Positions 1-5,945 are shown, numbered from the stretch's first letter. The stretch: 6,949 bases of DNA from Candidatus Pacearchaeota archaeon CG10_big_fil_rev_8_21_14_0_10_32_14 (GCA_002763085.1 PFCY01000010.1:1-6949); one strand, 5' to 3'. Notes: generated by a model from the letters alone, not told the origin. Program-made: numbers and translations.

Positions 1-5
1 TCAAA

Positions 6-10
6 CCTCC
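6..10 (-). promoter_or_regulatory. Possible Shine-Dalgarno of a leftward gene off the window
   Basis: Read on the minus strand, this edge is AAAAGGAGGTTTGA. It has a full GGAGG followed by a short spacer that runs off position 1, so a divergent gene could start just outside the window. The start codon cannot be seen, so this is tentative. Confidence 0.25.
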
Positions 11-43
11 TTTTAATTTTATAAGTTAGTTAGAATTAATTAA

Positions 44-69
44 TTTGGGATGAAGCCCTTTAATCCAAA
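44..69. repeat. Imperfect inverted repeat just upstream of the surface-protein TATA box
   Basis: TTTGGGAT (44-51) pairs with ATCCAAA (63-69) with one bulged G. The repeat ends 3 bp before the TATA box, where an archaeal regulator could contact the BRE region. It is short and could be chance. Confidence 0.2.
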
Positions 70-72
70 ATA

Positions 73-80
73 TTTATAAA
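73..80 (+). promoter_or_regulatory. TATA box for the surface-protein transcript
   Basis: TTTATAAA lies in an AT-rich context. A transcript start about 25 bp downstream would fall near 100-106, immediately before the ATG at 109 and about 80 nt before the surface-protein ATG at 183. An identical octamer precedes radA and the abiE operon. Confidence 0.6.
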
Positions 81-108
81 CAATGTTTTACTACTTCAAA
101 CATAAAAG

Positions 109-189
109 ATGGCGAAAAATGGCTTACTTTCTTTAGAGAAGAAAGTTTCCCCGGAAATCAAAGAAACTTTGCTAGATAAAAGATGGTGA
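109..189 (+). CDS. Possible 26-residue leader ORF overlapping the surface-protein start
   Basis: An ATG at 109 opens 26 codons that begin MAKNGLLSLEKK and end LLDKRW before TGA at 187-189. The stop lies inside the first codons of the next gene (ATGGTGA, 183-189), the arrangement expected for translational coupling. The ATG sits where transcription from the TATA box at 73-80 should begin, so it could be read as a leaderless message. The larger gene at 183 has no Shine-Dalgarno sequence, which makes coupling attractive. I recognise no family. Alternatives are that it is untranslated 5' leader, or that a sequencing frameshift split the true N-terminus of the downstream gene. Its reality is inferred only from position and overlap. 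Confidence 0.35.
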   Translation: MAKNGLLSLEKKVSPEIKETLLDKRW

Positions 190-2324
190 GCAAGAAAAAA
201 ATTTCTAGTCGGAATAATTCTAAAGATAAAATATTTGATAAAAGATTAGCGTTCTTTGTCGCTGTTATTGCTATAACTGCGATTGCGATTGTTGCTGTGA
301 ATTTTGGAAAGAATGATGATAGTGGAGTGAGTTTGAGTCCTGGAGATGTTGCATATTATAAATTTGAAGGTAATTTGGATAATGCACTAAATCTTGTTGA
401 TTCTCCTTCATTCATTCCTATATCTGGATCAAGATCATTTGGTCCTGGAAAAGTGGGAAGAGCAGTTAAACTTTCTGGTAATACTGGGATTAATAAAACT
501 ATAATGTCTGGATTTAATTCTCAACTCGGATCAATATCAATGTATGTTAAATTGCCGGTGGCAACTAATAATTTAGGAAGTTTAGGTAAGAGTGTATTTT
601 TATTTTCGGATGGAACTGGAAGACCTTTAGCTCCTTACTATGAATCAGGAAGAAGATTTTATGTTATGATTGGTGCAGATGGTAAACTTCATTTTAAAGA
701 TGATGGATCATTATGCCAATCTTTGCTTATTGATTCATCGACAGCATTAAATTGGAAAGCAAATGAATGGCATCATTTTGCTATTATATGGAGTACAGAC
801 AAAACCAAACAAAAGATGTTTGTGGATGGAGTAGATGTAACTTCTTATGGTTTTGTATCTGGAGTTAAACAAAATTCATTGTGTCAAAGAGGTCAAACCT
901 TGAATATTTCTATAGGTTCGCTTTTTGGACAAAGTTATTCAAATGTTTATAGCGGGGATTTATACCTTGATGATTTGAAGGTTTATAATAGAGTTATATC
1001 TGGACAGGAAGTTTGTCCTGTTGGATCACAGTGGAATGCGGGGCAAGGGAAGTGTAATTATCCTGATTTAGTAGTCGATTCAATATTATTATCCCCAAAT
1101 ATAGCTTCAGGAGACGTTTCTGGAACGATTGTTAATATTAAAAATATTGGATTAGCTCCTACTATAAATATTGGATTGACTCCTATCAATGGGTTTTATA
1201 ATGCTGTTACATTGGTTGACAATTTAAACACAAATACTTATTTTGGAGGTTATGGATTAGTATCAAATGCCCAATCAGGAATTCTTCAACCTAGTGGAAT
1301 TTTTACAATTAATGTTCCGCGAGGAGATTTTTCAAAAGTTTCTAGGCCCGGAACATATAGTATTAAAGTTGAATCGGACTTTTCTGGGACTAGTTATTGG
1401 TCAAATCTTGTAGATGAAACAAGTGAAACAAATAACGAATTGTCTAAGTCTTTTACAATTACTGGTTCTTGTACTGATACTGATCCGACTGATATTAATT
1501 ATTTAAAAGGAACTGTAATTGGAGCTACATACAGATCTGATGGTAGTCTTTTAGATCCATTTACTTCTTCTTATGTTGATTATTGTTATGGTGGTTGGGC
1601 CGAACCTGATCAACTTTATCCCCATTATTATCAAATACAGTATAGTTGTGACGCAAAGGGTAGGTTAATACAAAATGTTGTGACATGTCCATCAACATGT
1701 GATGCATATGGTTTAGCTTGTGGTACTCCACCCGTAAATCTAGCATGCGATCTTTTAAGTTCTGCAACTAAAGCAAAGGTTCAAGGATTAAAAAAAGATG
1801 GTAACACTTTATTGCTTACAGAGTCTACTATTACTACTCCGATACCAATTAGCAATTATTATAAAACCTATTTTGTAATTCCGGGAAACCCTAGAAGTAA
1901 TGACGGTGGAATGGTGTATCAATTGAAGAAATCTGAAATGTATCCCCCAATGATTGGAGGATCGCGTTGGGCAGGGGTATATATAACAATCAATGATTTT
2001 AAAAATACAGATTGCAGTGTTTATCAGGGATTAAATCAATATTTACCTTTTGTAACTGATAATCCAAGTACTCCTACAATTGAAAAGGGATGTATTGATC
2101 ATGGAGATAATTTGGAATTATCGTTTTTTGCTGGTCCAGGAATTTATTCTGATTATCAATATTTTGTTATTGATAATGGAAGGTTTAGAACTGTAGATCT
2201 AAGTGACTCAACTTTTAGTTCGAGAAGGTATTTAATGACAATAGGGACAGATTCAATAACCGTTAATTTCCCGACATTCAGCGGATTAACTGAACCAATT
2301 TCATTTGAATCTTGTTTTGCTTAA
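183..2324 (+). CDS. Membrane-anchored surface protein with LamG-like, CARDB-like and Cys-rich domains
   Basis: The 713-residue protein starts with a lysine-rich cytoplasmic tail (1-21) and one hydrophobic segment (about 22-41), so it is probably an exported single-pass protein with a large outside part. Residues 52-275 look like a LamG/concanavalin-type beta-sandwich (GDVAYYKFEGN, GKVGRAVKL, WHHFAIIW, LYLDDLKVYNR). Residues 294-427 look like a CARDB adhesion module (DLVVDSILLSP ... NIKNIGLA ... DETSETNNELSKSFTI). Residues 430-513 form a six-Cys module of a type I associate with DPANN surface proteins. The C-terminal 190 residues match nothing I recognise. There are 14 cysteines (178, 234, 278, 291, 430, 468, 489, 502, 506, 513, 522, 611, 637, 711), all outside the membrane, suggesting disulfides. 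Likely roles are adhesion or glycan binding; the ligand is unknown. A pyrimidine-rich stretch follows the stop. Confidence 0.85.
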   Translation: MVSKKKISSRNNSKDKIFDKRLAFFVAVIAITAIAIVAVNFGKNDDSGVSLSPGDVAYYKFEGNLDNALNLVDSPSFIPISGSRSFGPGKVGRAVKLSGNTGINKTIMSGFNSQLGSISMYVKLPVATNNLGSLGKSVFLFSDGTGRPLAPYYESGRRFYVMIGADGKLHFKDDGSLCQSLLIDSSTALNWKANEWHHFAIIWSTDKTKQKMFVDGVDVTSYGFVSGVKQNSLCQRGQTLNISIGSLFGQSYSNVYSGDLYLDDLKVYNRVISGQEVCPVGSQWNAGQGKCNYPDLVVDSILLSPNIASGDVSGTIVNIKNIGLAPTINIGLTPINGFYNAVTLVDNLNTNTYFGGYGLVSNAQSGILQPSGIFTINVPRGDFSKVSRPGTYSIKVESDFSGTSYWSNLVDETSETNNELSKSFTITGSCTDTDPTDINYLKGTVIGATYRSDGSLLDPFTSSYVDYCYGGWAEPDQLYPHYYQIQYSCDAKGRLIQNVVTCPSTCDAYGLACGTPPVNLACDLLSSATKAKVQGLKKDGNTLLLTESTITTPIPISNYYKTYFVIPGNPRSNDGGMVYQLKKSEMYPPMIGGSRWAGVYITINDFKNTDCSVYQGLNQYLPFVTDNPSTPTIEKGCIDHGDNLELSFFAGPGIYSDYQYFVIDNGRFRTVDLSDSTFSSRRYLMTIGTDSITVNFPTFSGLTEPISFESCFA

Positions 2325-2413
2325 TTTCCATTTTCTCAATCTCTCCTCCGAACATCAATTCTTTTCTTTGAAAATTATCTATCGTTCTTTTCATTCCTCA
2401 AAACCCTTTCTCT
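2325..2413 (+). terminator. Pyrimidine-rich tract after the surface-protein gene
   Basis: The sequence after the stop is rich in T and C on the plus strand (runs such as TTTCCATTTTCTC and TTCTTTTCTTT). Archaeal transcription often ends at such T-rich tracts without a hairpin. No exact site can be named and no gene is visible here. Confidence 0.35.
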
Positions 2414-2427
2414 AATAAAAAGATAAA

Positions 2428-2435
2428 TTTATAAA
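2428..2435 (+). promoter_or_regulatory. TATA box of the abiE operon
   Basis: TTTATAAA is preceded by the A-rich stretch AAAAAGATAAA. The predicted transcript start is around 2454-2460, inside the palindrome at 2456-2472 and about 120 nt before the antitoxin ATG. The TA-rich sequence at 2557-2566 is too close to that ATG to serve as its promoter. Confidence 0.55.
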
Positions 2436-2454
2436 TATCAAAAGGTTACAATTT

Positions 2455-2514
2455 ATGTATCTTTATGATACACAGAGAAATCTTCAATATTTTGATTGGA
2501 GTTACATTAAGTAG
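2455..2514 (+). CDS. Possible 19-residue leaderless ORF in the abiE leader
   Basis: An ATG at the predicted transcript start opens the peptide MYLYDTQRNLQYFDWSYIK, ending with TAG at 2512-2514. It has no visible ribosome binding site, so it would only be read as a leaderless message. It overlaps the operator-like palindrome. It could be a regulatory leader peptide, or simply an open frame by chance; no homologue is recognised. Confidence 0.2.
   Translation: MYLYDTQRNLQYFDWSYIK
2456..2472. promoter_or_regulatory. Operator-like palindrome at the abiE transcript start
   Basis: TGTATC (2456-2461) and GATACA (2467-2472) form a perfect 6-bp inverted repeat with a 5-bp spacer. AbiEi proteins studied in bacteria repress their own operon by binding inverted repeats in the promoter. 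This palindrome sits at the predicted start of transcription, so a bound repressor would block initiation. The function is inferred from position. Confidence 0.4.
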
Positions 2515-2523
2515 TTTTCTCTG
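2473..2523 (+). repeat. Long-range inverted repeat in the abiE leader
   Basis: CAGAGAAA (2473-2480) is an exact reverse complement of TTTCTCTG (2516-2523) and encloses 35 nt. It starts right after the operator-like palindrome. In RNA it would close a large stem-loop covering most of the small leader ORF. Confidence 0.45.
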
Positions 2524-2533
2524 AAGTCTCATA

Positions 2534-2548
2534 AAATCCGAAGGATTT
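2534..2548 (+). repeat. GAA-triloop hairpin before the antitoxin start
   Basis: AAATCC and GGATTT flank a GAA loop and form a perfect 6-bp stem ending 26 nt before the AbiEi ATG. A GAA loop closed by C-G is unusually stable in DNA. The apex CCGAAGG recurs at 6516-6522 behind the intact transposase gene. Confidence 0.4.
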
Positions 2549-2574
2549 CGCGATATTAATATAAAACGTTCATA

Positions 2575-3183
2575 ATGACCTTGAAATTAATAGTTGAAAA
2601 ATTAGCCAGAGATGACAAAAAATTCATATTAGGAGATGAAATAAAAGATTATTGTAGAAGGTTATCTCTAAACTATCTTCCGACTATAAAGTATTTGCTT
2701 CGCAACAAATATCTCGCCAGAGTTTTTAGAGGAATATTTTATATTTATTCCCTCGAAGAAAGAAAACTGGGTAAATCTGAGATGAACTCTTTTGTAATTA
2801 TAAAAGAAGCATTAAAGATCAAAAGAGTCGTGAATTGGTATTTTGGTCTTGAAACGGGACTGAAATTCAATAATCTAACGCATGAATATTTCACTATAGA
2901 CTACGTCATTAACGATACCATCTATAGGGCTAAACCAATAACAATCATGGGAAAGAAAGTAAAATTTTATAAGGTTTCTCCTAAAATGTTTTTAGACGGA
3001 GTTGTCAAGAAAGATATTCATTATTCTGATCGGGAAAAGACCCTTCTTGATCTTTTATATTTAAGGCATTATAGTAAAGAAGAGTTTGAAGAAATCGCTG
3101 AGGCGCTATCAAAAACAAAATTACTCAAATACTCGAAAAATTATGATAAAAGAGTAATAAATATTGTAAAAGAGTTAAAATGA
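2575..3183 (+). CDS. AbiEi-like antitoxin/transcriptional repressor
   Basis: This 202-residue protein is the putative antitoxin of an AbiE-type (type IV) toxin-antitoxin pair. Residues 15-60 look like a winged helix (FILGDEIKDYC, then LNYLPTIKYLLRNKYL, then the wing RVFRGIFYIYSL), as in AbiEi-family proteins that bind their own promoter. The C-terminal part carries the family-like stretch YSDREKTLLDLLYL (150-163). It has no membrane segment. The ATG at 2575 is the only in-frame start nearby and has no Shine-Dalgarno sequence. The stop overlaps the toxin start (ATGA), so toxin translation is probably coupled to antitoxin translation. The neighbouring gene's clear nucleotidyltransferase motifs strengthen the assignment. 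In known systems the AbiEi protein counteracts the toxin without forming a stable complex with it; that is family knowledge, not seen here. Confidence 0.8.
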   Translation: MTLKLIVEKLARDDKKFILGDEIKDYCRRLSLNYLPTIKYLLRNKYLARVFRGIFYIYSLEERKLGKSEMNSFVIIKEALKIKRVVNWYFGLETGLKFNNLTHEYFTIDYVINDTIYRAKPITIMGKKVKFYKVSPKMFLDGVVKKDIHYSDREKTLLDLLYLRHYSKEEFEEIAEALSKTKLLKYSKNYDKRVINIVKELK

Positions 3184-4106
3184 TAAATAAAGAACTAACA
3201 GATTTTATCTCAAAGAGAATGAATATAGTTCAAAGAGACTTGATAGAAAAAGATATCATCCTAAGCAAAATTCTTTTTCATTTAATCCAAGATAAAAATT
3301 TTTCACAGGACTATACTTTCAAAGGTGGAACTTGTTTAACAAAATGCTATTTGGGGTACTATCGATTTTCAGAAGATTTGGATTTCACTTATGTGAACCA
3401 AAAAGAGTTTATGGGAAAATCAAAAAAGAAACTTCGAGATCTTATGTCAAAGAAAATTGAAGAAATGGGAAAACTCATAAAAGGTATATCTGAAAAGCTC
3501 GAATTAGATTTTAAAATGGAGAAGGAGAATAAAAGATATTTTCAATTCGGTGGAAGTAATGCTTTTGTGACCTTTAAAGTTTGGTATAATTCAAAAGAAT
3601 TAGAAAAAGAATCCTTTGTTAAAATTCAAGTGAATCATATTGAAAAATTGATATATCCTCTAAAGGAATCGGATGTAAGATTCATTTTGCCCAAGAATCT
3701 TGAAAAAGATTTTTCTTTCATTGCATCTGAAGATGTTGATGCACTCTTGACACCGTTCAAGATCAAATCCTATGACATAAAAGAGATCCTTATAGAAAAG
3801 GTGCCAGCGATATTAACACGAAGAGGAATTAAAGCAAGAGACTTCGTTGACGTGTTCTTAATCGTAAAGAAAGAGAGATTAGACTTGAATGATTTTAAGA
3901 AACAAATAATCGAAAAAATAAATGATATGCTGAAGTTTGAAAAATATACTCTTAATATAAAGAATAAAGAGTTTCAACTTAAAAATAAATTGATTTTAGG
4001 TGATGAAGAGAATTTCATGTTAAGACCACTCGATAAAAGTTTTCCTAAATTTCTAAAAGAATTTGATATCTTCTTAAAGGAAATAATAAAAGGATTGAAG
4101 ATTTGA
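3180..4106 (+). CDS. AbiEii-like nucleotidyltransferase toxin
   Basis: This 308-residue protein has the DNA polymerase beta-like nucleotidyltransferase signature of AbiEii/MenA toxins. FKGGTCLTK (47-55) is followed by RFSEDLDF (62-69), which supplies the paired metal-binding aspartates D66 and D68. Later motifs are KIQVNHIEKL (148-157) and KEILIEKVPAILTRRGIKARDF-V-D (201-224), with E206-K207 and R220-D221 as the conserved EK and RD positions. All signature residues appear present, so it is probably active. Characterised relatives transfer nucleotides; some modify the tRNA acceptor end and arrest growth or block phage. The substrate here is unknown. It overlaps the antitoxin by 4 bp and has no promoter of its own. 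The gene is lysine-rich and AT-rich like its surroundings, so composition does not betray recent transfer. Confidence 0.85.
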   Translation: MINKELTDFISKRMNIVQRDLIEKDIILSKILFHLIQDKNFSQDYTFKGGTCLTKCYLGYYRFSEDLDFTYVNQKEFMGKSKKKLRDLMSKKIEEMGKLIKGISEKLELDFKMEKENKRYFQFGGSNAFVTFKVWYNSKELEKESFVKIQVNHIEKLIYPLKESDVRFILPKNLEKDFSFIASEDVDALLTPFKIKSYDIKEILIEKVPAILTRRGIKARDFVDVFLIVKKERLDLNDFKKQIIEKINDMLKFEKYTLNIKNKEFQLKNKLILGDEENFMLRPLDKSFPKFLKEFDIFLKEIIKGLKI

Positions 4107-4139
4107 TGGAGACATAAGAGACTTTTAATATATATGATT

Positions 4140-4160
4140 TTTATAAACAATCTTTATAAA
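4140..4160 (+). promoter_or_regulatory. Tandem TATA boxes for radA
   Basis: TTTATAAA occurs twice, at 4140-4147 and 4153-4160, in the 76-bp gap between abiE and radA. The proximal box ends 23 bp before the radA ATG, which places the transcript start at or next to the start codon (leaderless). The distal box would give a leader of about 10-15 nt. Both readings separate radA transcription from the toxin operon. Confidence 0.6.
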
Positions 4161-4182
4161 ACCCTAACTCTCTTTTTATATC

Positions 4183-5235
4183 ATGGCGAAGAAAATTTCT
4201 GAAAAAGATAAAGAGGAAAAAGAATTGGATGATACAAAAGATTCTTCAGGCGAACCTATTGATAAAGATAAAGAATATAAATTAACTGATTTACCTGGAA
4301 TCGGACCGGCTGTTAGTGCGAAACTTGAATCGGCGGGAGTTTATGATCTTATGAGTTTAGCAGTTATGGGACCCGCGGAGCTCGGCGATGCTGCGGGCGT
4401 ATCGCCAGTTGTTGCAAGAAAAGCAATTCAAGCTGCTCGAAACATGCTGGATTTAGGATTTCAAACTGGAACGGATTATGCAAAGAAAAGAGGAAATGCA
4501 ACTTTTATTACTACCGGAAGTAAAAATTTGAATGACCTTCTTGGGGGAAAAGGTATTGAAAGCAGAGCCATAATTGAATGCTTTGGAGCGTATGGTAGCG
4601 GTAAGACGCAACTTGGATTAACTCTTGCCGTTAACGTACAGCTTCCTATTGAACAAGGTGGTGCAAATGGAAAAGCAGTTTTCATAGATACTGAAGGGAC
4701 TTTTAGACCTTCAAGAATAAAACAGATCGCCGAAGCGATAGGCGCGAACAACGAAAAAGTTTTGAAAAATATTTTTGTGGCGAGAGCTTTTAATTCTGAT
4801 CATCAAATTCTATTAGTTGACAAAGTTTCTGAAATGATAAAAAATGGGGAGCCTATAAAACTAGTTATCGTTGATTCTTTAACTGCGCATTTTAGGGCGG
4901 AATATTCTGGAAGAGGACAACTTGCAGATAGGCAACAACGATTGAATAAATATTTACATAACTTGATGAAACTCGCTGAACAACATAACTTGGCAGTTTA
5001 TGTCACGAACCAAGTCATGTCAAATCCAGCGCAGATGTTCGGAGATCCAACGACTGCGATTGGAGGTAATATAGTTGGACATGCTTCTACTTATAGAATA
5101 TATTTAAGAAGAGGAAAAAAAGACAGCAGAGTTGCAAAATTAATCGATTCTCCAAACTTACCGGATAATGAAACGGTTTTCTTCTTGACAGAAGCTGGAA
5201 TTAGAGATGGCGCTATTGGTACAACTGAAGATTAA
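4183..5235 (+). CDS. radA: RadA, archaeal RecA/Rad51-type recombinase
   Basis: RadA forms ATP-dependent filaments on single-stranded DNA and carries out strand exchange in homologous recombination. The 350 residues comprise a charged N-terminal tail (1-30), a helix-hairpin-helix domain (33-88, [19 protein letters not shown]), the linker and the RecA ATPase core. The core has Walker A GAYGSGKT (135-142), DTEGTF with the likely catalytic E171, Walker B LVIVD (227-231), the L1-side [17 protein letters not shown], and the L2 region from [15 protein letters not shown] to GGNIVGH. Length and order fit full RadA and exclude the shorter RadB. There are two oddities. The usual FxxA polymerisation motif reads FQTG (93-96), and Walker A has Ala-Tyr where archaeal RadA normally has Glu-Phe. 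The start follows a TATA box closely and has no Shine-Dalgarno sequence. A T-rich stretch (5244-5255) may end the transcript. Confidence 0.95.
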   Translation: MAKKISEKDKEEKELDDTKDSSGEPIDKDKEYKLTDLPGIGPAVSAKLESAGVYDLMSLAVMGPAELGDAAGVSPVVARKAIQAARNMLDLGFQTGTDYAKKRGNATFITTGSKNLNDLLGGKGIESRAIIECFGAYGSGKTQLGLTLAVNVQLPIEQGGANGKAVFIDTEGTFRPSRIKQIAEAIGANNEKVLKNIFVARAFNSDHQILLVDKVSEMIKNGEPIKLVIVDSLTAHFRAEYSGRGQLADRQQRLNKYLHNLMKLAEQHNLAVYVTNQVMSNPAQMFGDPTTAIGGNIVGHASTYRIYLRRGKKDSRVAKLIDSPNLPDNETVFFLTEAGIRDGAIGTTED

Positions 5236-5241
5236 ACTAAA

Positions 5242-5255
5242 CGTTTTTATTTATT
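5242..5255 (+). terminator. T-rich stretch after radA
   Basis: CGTTTTTATTTATT begins 7 bp after the radA stop. T-runs of this kind commonly end archaeal transcripts. There is no strong hairpin directly before it. Confidence 0.35.
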
Positions 5256-5258
5256 AAG

Positions 5259-5280
5259 AGGGATAAACCTATTTATTCTT
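5259..5280 (+). repeat. Small inverted repeat between radA and the transposase remnant
   Basis: ATAAA (5263-5267) pairs with TTTAT (5272-5276) around a CCTA loop. The stem extends outward to 9 pairs if two or three G-T pairs are allowed. It could be a remnant left-end hairpin of the decayed element or simple AT-rich coincidence. Confidence 0.25.
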
Positions 5281-5285
5281 AGACA
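5277..5285 (+). repeat. Direct repeat TCTTAGACA, left copy
   Basis: TCTTAGACA recurs exactly at 5647-5655. The two copies flank the decayed transposase. Over 17 bp (5275-5291 against 5645-5661) 13 positions agree and all four differences are transitions. Confidence 0.35.
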
Positions 5286-5318
5286 CGTTCTGCTTCTTCT
5301 AAATAGATAGAAAATGAA

Positions 5319-5642
5319 TTGTGTGGAGCAAGCCATAAAGTTTTCAGGATAAAATATCACTTTGTCTTTTGCATCAAATACAGAAAAGATTTGTTTCTCA
5401 ATGAAAAATATACCAAAACAATAAAGAAAACTTGTGATGAAATAGAGAAAAGATATTATCTAAAATTTGAAACAATTGGATTTGATGAAGACCATGTTCA
5501 CTTTATGATTCAGTCTGTACCCAAATATTCCGCATTAAAAATATTTCAAATTGTAAAAAGTATAACTACAATAAAAATGTTCTAAGATAATAAAGAAATT
5601 AGAGAGAATTTGTATGGAGGGGAATTTTGGAGTGATGGAGGT
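5319..5642 (+). pseudogene. tnpA: Decayed IS200-type TnpA transposase, truncated
   Basis: The reading frame from 5319 gives an HUH (Y1) transposase N-terminus: KYHFVFCIKYRKDLF (residues 12-26), then FDEDHVHFMIQ with the metal-binding H59-V-H61. Frame-preserving homology runs through a TAA stop at 5583-5585 into NKEIRENLYGGEFWSDGG, the expected next segment, and then breaks off near 5642. The last 35 or so residues, including the helix with the catalytic tyrosine, are missing, so the gene cannot encode an active enzyme. The frame can start only at TTG 5319, because an ATG at 5314 lies one base out of frame. That pattern suggests a 1-bp loss near the original start. It is not a recent copy of the intact gene at 6045: their proteins align only around generic family motifs. 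Confidence 0.8.
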
Positions 5643-5693
5643 TCACTCTTAGACATGCTCCTAAAACGAAAGAGTTTAAATCCCCTCCTCTAC
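5612..5693. repeat. Bulged long-range stem across the transposase breakpoint
   Basis: GGAGGGGA (5616-5623) is exactly complementary to TCCCCTCC (5681-5688). Pairing extends with TTT/AAA inside and GTA/TAC outside, each past a small bulge. The left arm is transposase coding sequence; the right arm lies past the break in homology. A perfect 6-bp hairpin, GAGTGA/TCACTC (5630-5635, 5643-5648), is nested inside. Confidence 0.4.
5647..5655 (+). repeat. Direct repeat TCTTAGACA, right copy
   Basis: This exact copy of 5277-5285 lies about 5 bp past the point where transposase homology ends. The pair could mark old ends of the decayed element or a recombination junction. Confidence 0.35.
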
Positions 5694-5859
5694 CCACGCC
5701 CTACTCGTGATCTCACTTTTCCTCCATGACCTTACCCCGAAACGCGAAGTCACTCGTCTACCCAGTGAAGAATTTGAATAATAAACTCGTTCGTTTTATA
5801 ATAAATATTTTAATTTTATAACTAAGGTCTATTCAAAAAATTTGTTTTCTAAAATTAAA
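5656..5859. other. Non-coding, rearranged stretch between the two transposase loci
   Basis: I find no credible gene here on either strand. The first half (about 5680-5768) is richer in C than its surroundings. It has a direct repeat TCTACCCA (5689-5696 and 5757-5764) and a small hairpin, TCACT (5750-5754) with AGTGA (5764-5768). CCCTCCT and ACGCCCTA (5683-5703, split by 6 bp) match in reverse complement the sequence behind the intact transposase (6532-6546). The second half is AT-rich. It is best read as debris from earlier insertions. Confidence 0.4.
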
Positions 5860-5872
5860 CTTTCCGAAAGAA

Positions 5873-5896
5873 ATCCTACTCTTTTAAGGGTAGGAT
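5873..5896 (+). repeat. Left-flank hairpin 1 of the IS200-type element
   Basis: ATCCTAC (5873-5879) and GTAGGAT (5890-5896) pair perfectly, and the stem can continue inward by about three pairs. A competing hairpin, GGATGAA (5893-5899) with TTCATTC (5905-5911), shares its right arm and includes one G-T pair. The two folds are mutually exclusive. Confidence 0.5.
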
Positions 5897-5945
5897 GAAT
5901 TTCGTTCATTCGTCGCTAAGTATTTATTTCTCGATTGATTATAAA

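Noticed and set aside
1561..1767. Minus-strand open frame of 68 codons inside the surface-protein gene
   Set aside because: It lies wholly opposite a gene with clear domains, has a His/Asn-rich low-complexity sequence, and no promoter or ribosome binding site.
2557..2566. TAATATAAAA as a second TATA box for abiEi
   Set aside because: It ends 8 bp before the ATG, so transcription would begin inside the coding region.
4476..4751. Minus-strand open frame of 91 codons inside radA
   Set aside because: It is opposite the conserved ATPase core of radA, with no start signals and no recognisable protein features.
5670..5700. tRNA 3' end suggested by a T-arm-like GAGTTTAAATCCCC and a following CCTCTACCCA
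   Set aside because: The T-stem has two mismatches, the loop lacks the TTC core, and no D-arm or anticodon arm fits upstream, which is transposase coding sequence.
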